Below, in pieces: positions 14,400-16,174 of a stretch of DNA of 16,174 nucleotides. The first letter of the stretch is position 1. The number at the start of each line of letters is the position of its first letter. This DNA comes from Actinomycetota bacterium (GTDB taxonomy: Bacteria > Actinomycetota > Acidimicrobiia > Acidimicrobiales > JACDEA01). Under the pieces are notes generated by a model. That model worked only from the letters and a program-made list of their open reading frames with translations. It was not told the DNA's origin and ran no database searches. The position numbers and the translations under genes are program-made. Where the stretch lies: contig JACDEA010000012.1 in NCBI GenBank assembly GCA_013816725.1, forward strand, positions 1 to 16,174, written 5' to 3'.

Positions 14400-15598
14400 G
14401 CAACCGTGGAACCGCCACTGCCCTCACCGGCGCCAATCGCGCCGCGGGCAACTTCTCAGGGAACACCGCGCGCAACAACCAAGGTGCTTCCGGAGGCAGC
14501 GTGGCGTTCAACGCGGGTGCCGCGATCAACAAGAGCAATGGCAGTGCGATGATCACGACCGGCGCGGCCGGCGCCCTGGGCAACCAGACGTCGACCACCG
14601 ACGCCGACGTGACCAACCGCGGATCGGCGGCGGCCACCACCGGTGGCAACCGCGCTGTCGGCAATTCGTCAGGGAACACGGCTGACAACCGGCAGTCCGC
14701 ATCCGCAGCGAGGATCGCCACCAACGCAGCGACGTCCCTCAACACCAGCAACGGCGCTGCTGCCATCACCACCGGCCCCGCCTCGGCTCTCGGCAACGAT
14801 GCTGTGAGCAACGGCGGCGGCACCGTGATCAACCGCGGCATCGCCGTGGCCACAACCGGCAACAACAGCGCTATCGGTAACGCCTCGTCCAACACTGCTT
14901 CCAATAGCCAACGAGCCATTGGCAGCTTTGCCACGAACCTGGCGAACGCCGAGAACCAAAGCAACGGCACGGCGTCGATCGAAACCGGCGCCGCCGTGGC
15001 TACGGGCAACCGGGCCGTCACCACCGTCAGCCAAGAGGACGAAGGGGCCGATGAGCCCTGGGTCCAGATCGGTCAGGACGTCGTGGTGATCAACCGGGGC
15101 AGTGCGGTCGCCGTGACCGGCGCCAATCAGGCGATTGGAAACCGTTCCGTGAACGACGCGGAGACGATCCAACGCGCCTTGGGCTTCCGGCTCGCGGTCA
15201 ACAGCGGGAATACGGTCAGCCATTCCGACGGCAGCGCGAGCATCCTTACCGGGAGCGCGACTGCAGTCGGGAACGCGGCGACGACCACCGTTGAGCAGGC
15301 CGCCGAGGTCGATCCCGTGAAGAACCCCCTCGCGTTGGTCGATCAGACCATCACGATCCGCAACATCGGCGACGCAACCGCGATCAGCGGGCGCAACGCC
15401 GGCACCGGCAACGGTTCGGTCAACTTCGGTCTCAACCGCCAGTTGGCGAGCGCCGTGGCCGCCGTTCACAGCAGCACCGGGTCGTCGCAGAACAACAGCG
15501 ACGGCGCCGTCGACATCACCTCGGGCGACGCCACCGCGGTCGGAAACACGGCCGCGTCGACTGCGACCCAGAGGCTGATATCGAGGGCGGCGGCTTAG
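14396..15598 (+). CDS. secreted Asn/Gly-rich repeat protein, 3' part (continuation after frameshift)
   Basis: This frame carries the rest of the repeat protein: units 4 to 8. Examples of the shared motif are NRGTATALTGANRAAGN, NRGSAAATTGGNRAVGN, NRGIAVATTGNNSAIGN, NRGSAVAVTGANQAIGN and NIGDATAISGRNAGTGN. The first possible start after the shift is GTG 14396, which overlaps the 5' part's TGA as GTGA, but it has no signal peptide, and the same frame already reads repeat sequence (GTARIDTGAATATGNSSDTTITQ) from 14276. So it is best read as the continuation of the gene starting at 13428; restoring one base gives a single protein of about 723 residues. The alternating small residues and regular Asn/Gly turns suggest a beta-solenoid or amyloid-like fold (inference). 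A hairpin terminator follows the stop. Confidence 0.7.
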   Translation: MSNRGTATALTGANRAAGNFSGNTARNNQGASGGSVAFNAGAAINKSNGSAMITTGAAGALGNQTSTTDADVTNRGSAAATTGGNRAVGNSSGNTADNRQSASAARIATNAATSLNTSNGAAAITTGPASALGNDAVSNGGGTVINRGIAVATTGNNSAIGNASSNTASNSQRAIGSFATNLANAENQSNGTASIETGAAVATGNRAVTTVSQEDEGADEPWVQIGQDVVVINRGSAVAVTGANQAIGNRSVNDAETIQRALGFRLAVNSGNTVSHSDGSASILTGSATAVGNAATTTVEQAAEVDPVKNPLALVDQTITIRNIGDATAISGRNAGTGNGSVNFGLNRQLASAVAAVHSSTGSSQNNSDGAVDITSGDATAVGNTAASTATQRLISRAAA

Positions 15599-15619
15599 CC
15601 GTTCGCCAGCAGGCGATGC

Positions 15620-15651
15620 GAGGGGGTCGGCCTTCCCGGGCCGGCCCCCTC
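15620..15651 (+). terminator. strong GC-rich hairpin terminator after the repeat-protein gene
   Basis: GAGGGGGTCGGCC (15620-15632) pairs with GGCCGGCCCCCTC (15639-15651) through 13 bp with one T-G pair, across a 6-nt loop. It begins 22 nt after the stop codon. No U-tract follows, as is common for actinobacterial hairpin terminators. Confidence 0.7.
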
Positions 15652-15685
15652 CTCGCGTCCGTCGCGCGCTCCTTCCGATCGGTCG

Positions 15686-15716
15686 TATGCTTTCGTCGAC
15701 CGGTACCCGGAGGTGA
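15686..15716 (+). promoter_or_regulatory. -10 box and ribosome site of the last gene
   Basis: TATGCT (15686-15691) fits TANNNT. GGAGGTGA (15709-15716) is a near-complete ribosome site placed just before GTG 15719, so this mRNA should have a short leader of about 20 nt, unlike the leaderless genes elsewhere in the window. The ribosome site favours GTG 15719 over the in-frame GTG at 15713, which lies inside it. Confidence 0.45.
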
Positions 15717-15718
15717 CC

Positions 15719-16174
15719 GTGCTCAGTCTTGAAGATCGCAAGGAACTACGAGGCGGCGAGGGCGAAGACCTCACCGCCGAGCTCACCAGCGCTGCGTCGT
15801 CGCCGGTGGCCATCGGCGCTCTGCTCGTGATCATCCTCGTCGGCCTGCTGCTGCTCCTGGCGACGTCGCTCACCGGCGGCGGCTCGAACAAGCAGAGCCC
15901 CGTCCGCAGCGAGCGGCCGGCCGGCGCTTCGATCACCGACCCCGAAGGCGTCCCCATGGAAACCGACACCGGCGGCGGGTCGAGCGACCTCTCGACGACG
16001 GCGGCCGACGGGACCTCTGCGAGTAGCACGGCCGACGGCGGCCGCGACGGCACGTCCGGCGCCGCCACCACGGGTGCGAACGGCGCCGACGGCGCCAACG
16101 GCGCCAACAGCACGAACGGTGCCCCCGGCTCGGTCGGCCGCGGCACCAACGGCGCCAACGGGGCCAATGGGGCC
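15719..16174 (+). CDS. single-pass membrane protein with Gly-X-Y collagen-like tail (3' partial)
   Basis: The frame is open from GTG 15719 to the window edge (152 codons). It starts with a charged cytoplasmic-type segment (LEDRKELRGGEGEDL), then one transmembrane helix PVAIGALLVIILVGLLLLLATSL at about residues 36-58, then a low-complexity Ser/Thr/Gly/Asp region. The end is a run of Gly-containing triplets (G-A-N, G-A-D, G-A-P, G-R-G and a final NGA series) that resembles bacterial collagen-like repeats and continues past the window. I do not recognise a family. An N-in, C-out topology with a surface stalk is the simplest reading. It lies directly downstream of the secreted repeat-protein gene but has its own promoter-like box. 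Confidence 0.65.
   Translation, partial: MLSLEDRKELRGGEGEDLTAELTSAASSPVAIGALLVIILVGLLLLLATSLTGGGSNKQSPVRSERPAGASITDPEGVPMETDTGGGSSDLSTTAADGTSASSTADGGRDGTSGAATTGANGADGANGANSTNGAPGSVGRGTNGANGANGA
16072..16174 (+). repeat. 9-nt tandem repeats coding Asn-Gly-Ala
   Basis: Repeated units of the form AACGGCGCC, with variants GACGGCGCC, AACGGGGCC and AATGGGGCC, code N-G-A or D-G-A. The array is interrupted by STNGAPGSVGRGT and continues to the edge. Such short in-frame repeats are prone to length change. Confidence 0.75.

Noticed and set aside
14669..15469. Minus-strand open frame opposite the repeat protein
   Set aside because: The plus-strand reading has a regular protein repeat; the minus reading is an Arg/Gly/Asp/His-rich shadow with no start context.
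16072..16174. Short direct repeats as a possible CRISPR array
   Set aside because: The units are 9 nt, contiguous and in frame with a Gly-X-Y protein repeat; there are no unique spacers.

Overview
The window is very GC-rich, nearly fully coding, and has the gene content and translation signals of a high-GC actinobacterium. Frequent GTG starts, 1-10 nt overlaps between operon genes, several TANNNT -10 boxes placed 6-7 nt from a start codon (leaderless mRNAs), a DUF2510-CPBP protein and a Lys/Ala histone-like tail all fit. An Acidimicrobiia-like member is my best guess, but this is inference from style, not from a marker gene. No rRNA, tRNA, CRISPR array or insertion sequence was recognised.

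Left part (1-6553, + strand): one tightly overlapping seven-gene operon for a branched-chain amino acid/amide (Liv/HAAT-type) ABC importer. It holds a solute-binding protein whose N-terminus lies outside the window, a secreted C-terminally anchored protein of unknown function, two small two-helix membrane proteins (the second with a Cys-rich tail), a natural LivH-LivM fusion permease, and the ATPases LivG and LivF. The three unknown membrane or surface proteins sit between the binding protein and the permease, which suggests that they belong to the importer.

Middle (6686-8290, mostly - strand): a MazE/MazF-like toxin-antitoxin pair, then an XRE regulator with a DUF2975 membrane protein. The antitoxin frame appears to begin at ATA rather than ATG, exactly 7 nt after a -10 box that overlaps a 12-bp palindrome. 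The divergent gap between the DUF2975 gene and the helicase gene holds three abutting 15-bp TATCGAT-type boxes, a likely operator for the XRE protein.

Right-middle (8290-13230): a UvrD/PcrA-type helicase followed after 12 nt by an AlkB-type dioxygenase (a DNA-repair pair), a DUF4389 membrane protein with a histone-H1-like basic tail, and a convergent CPBP-family intramembrane protease with an N-terminal DUF2510 domain. The stop codons of these last two genes abut.

Right end (13231-16174, + strand): a secreted protein made of eight degenerate ~75-90-residue Asn/Gly/Ala/Thr-rich repeats, broken by an apparent 1-nt deletion at about 14274, followed by a strong hairpin. The final gene is a single-pass membrane protein with a Gly-X-Y collagen-like tail, cut by the window edge. 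This end looks like a cell-surface locus.
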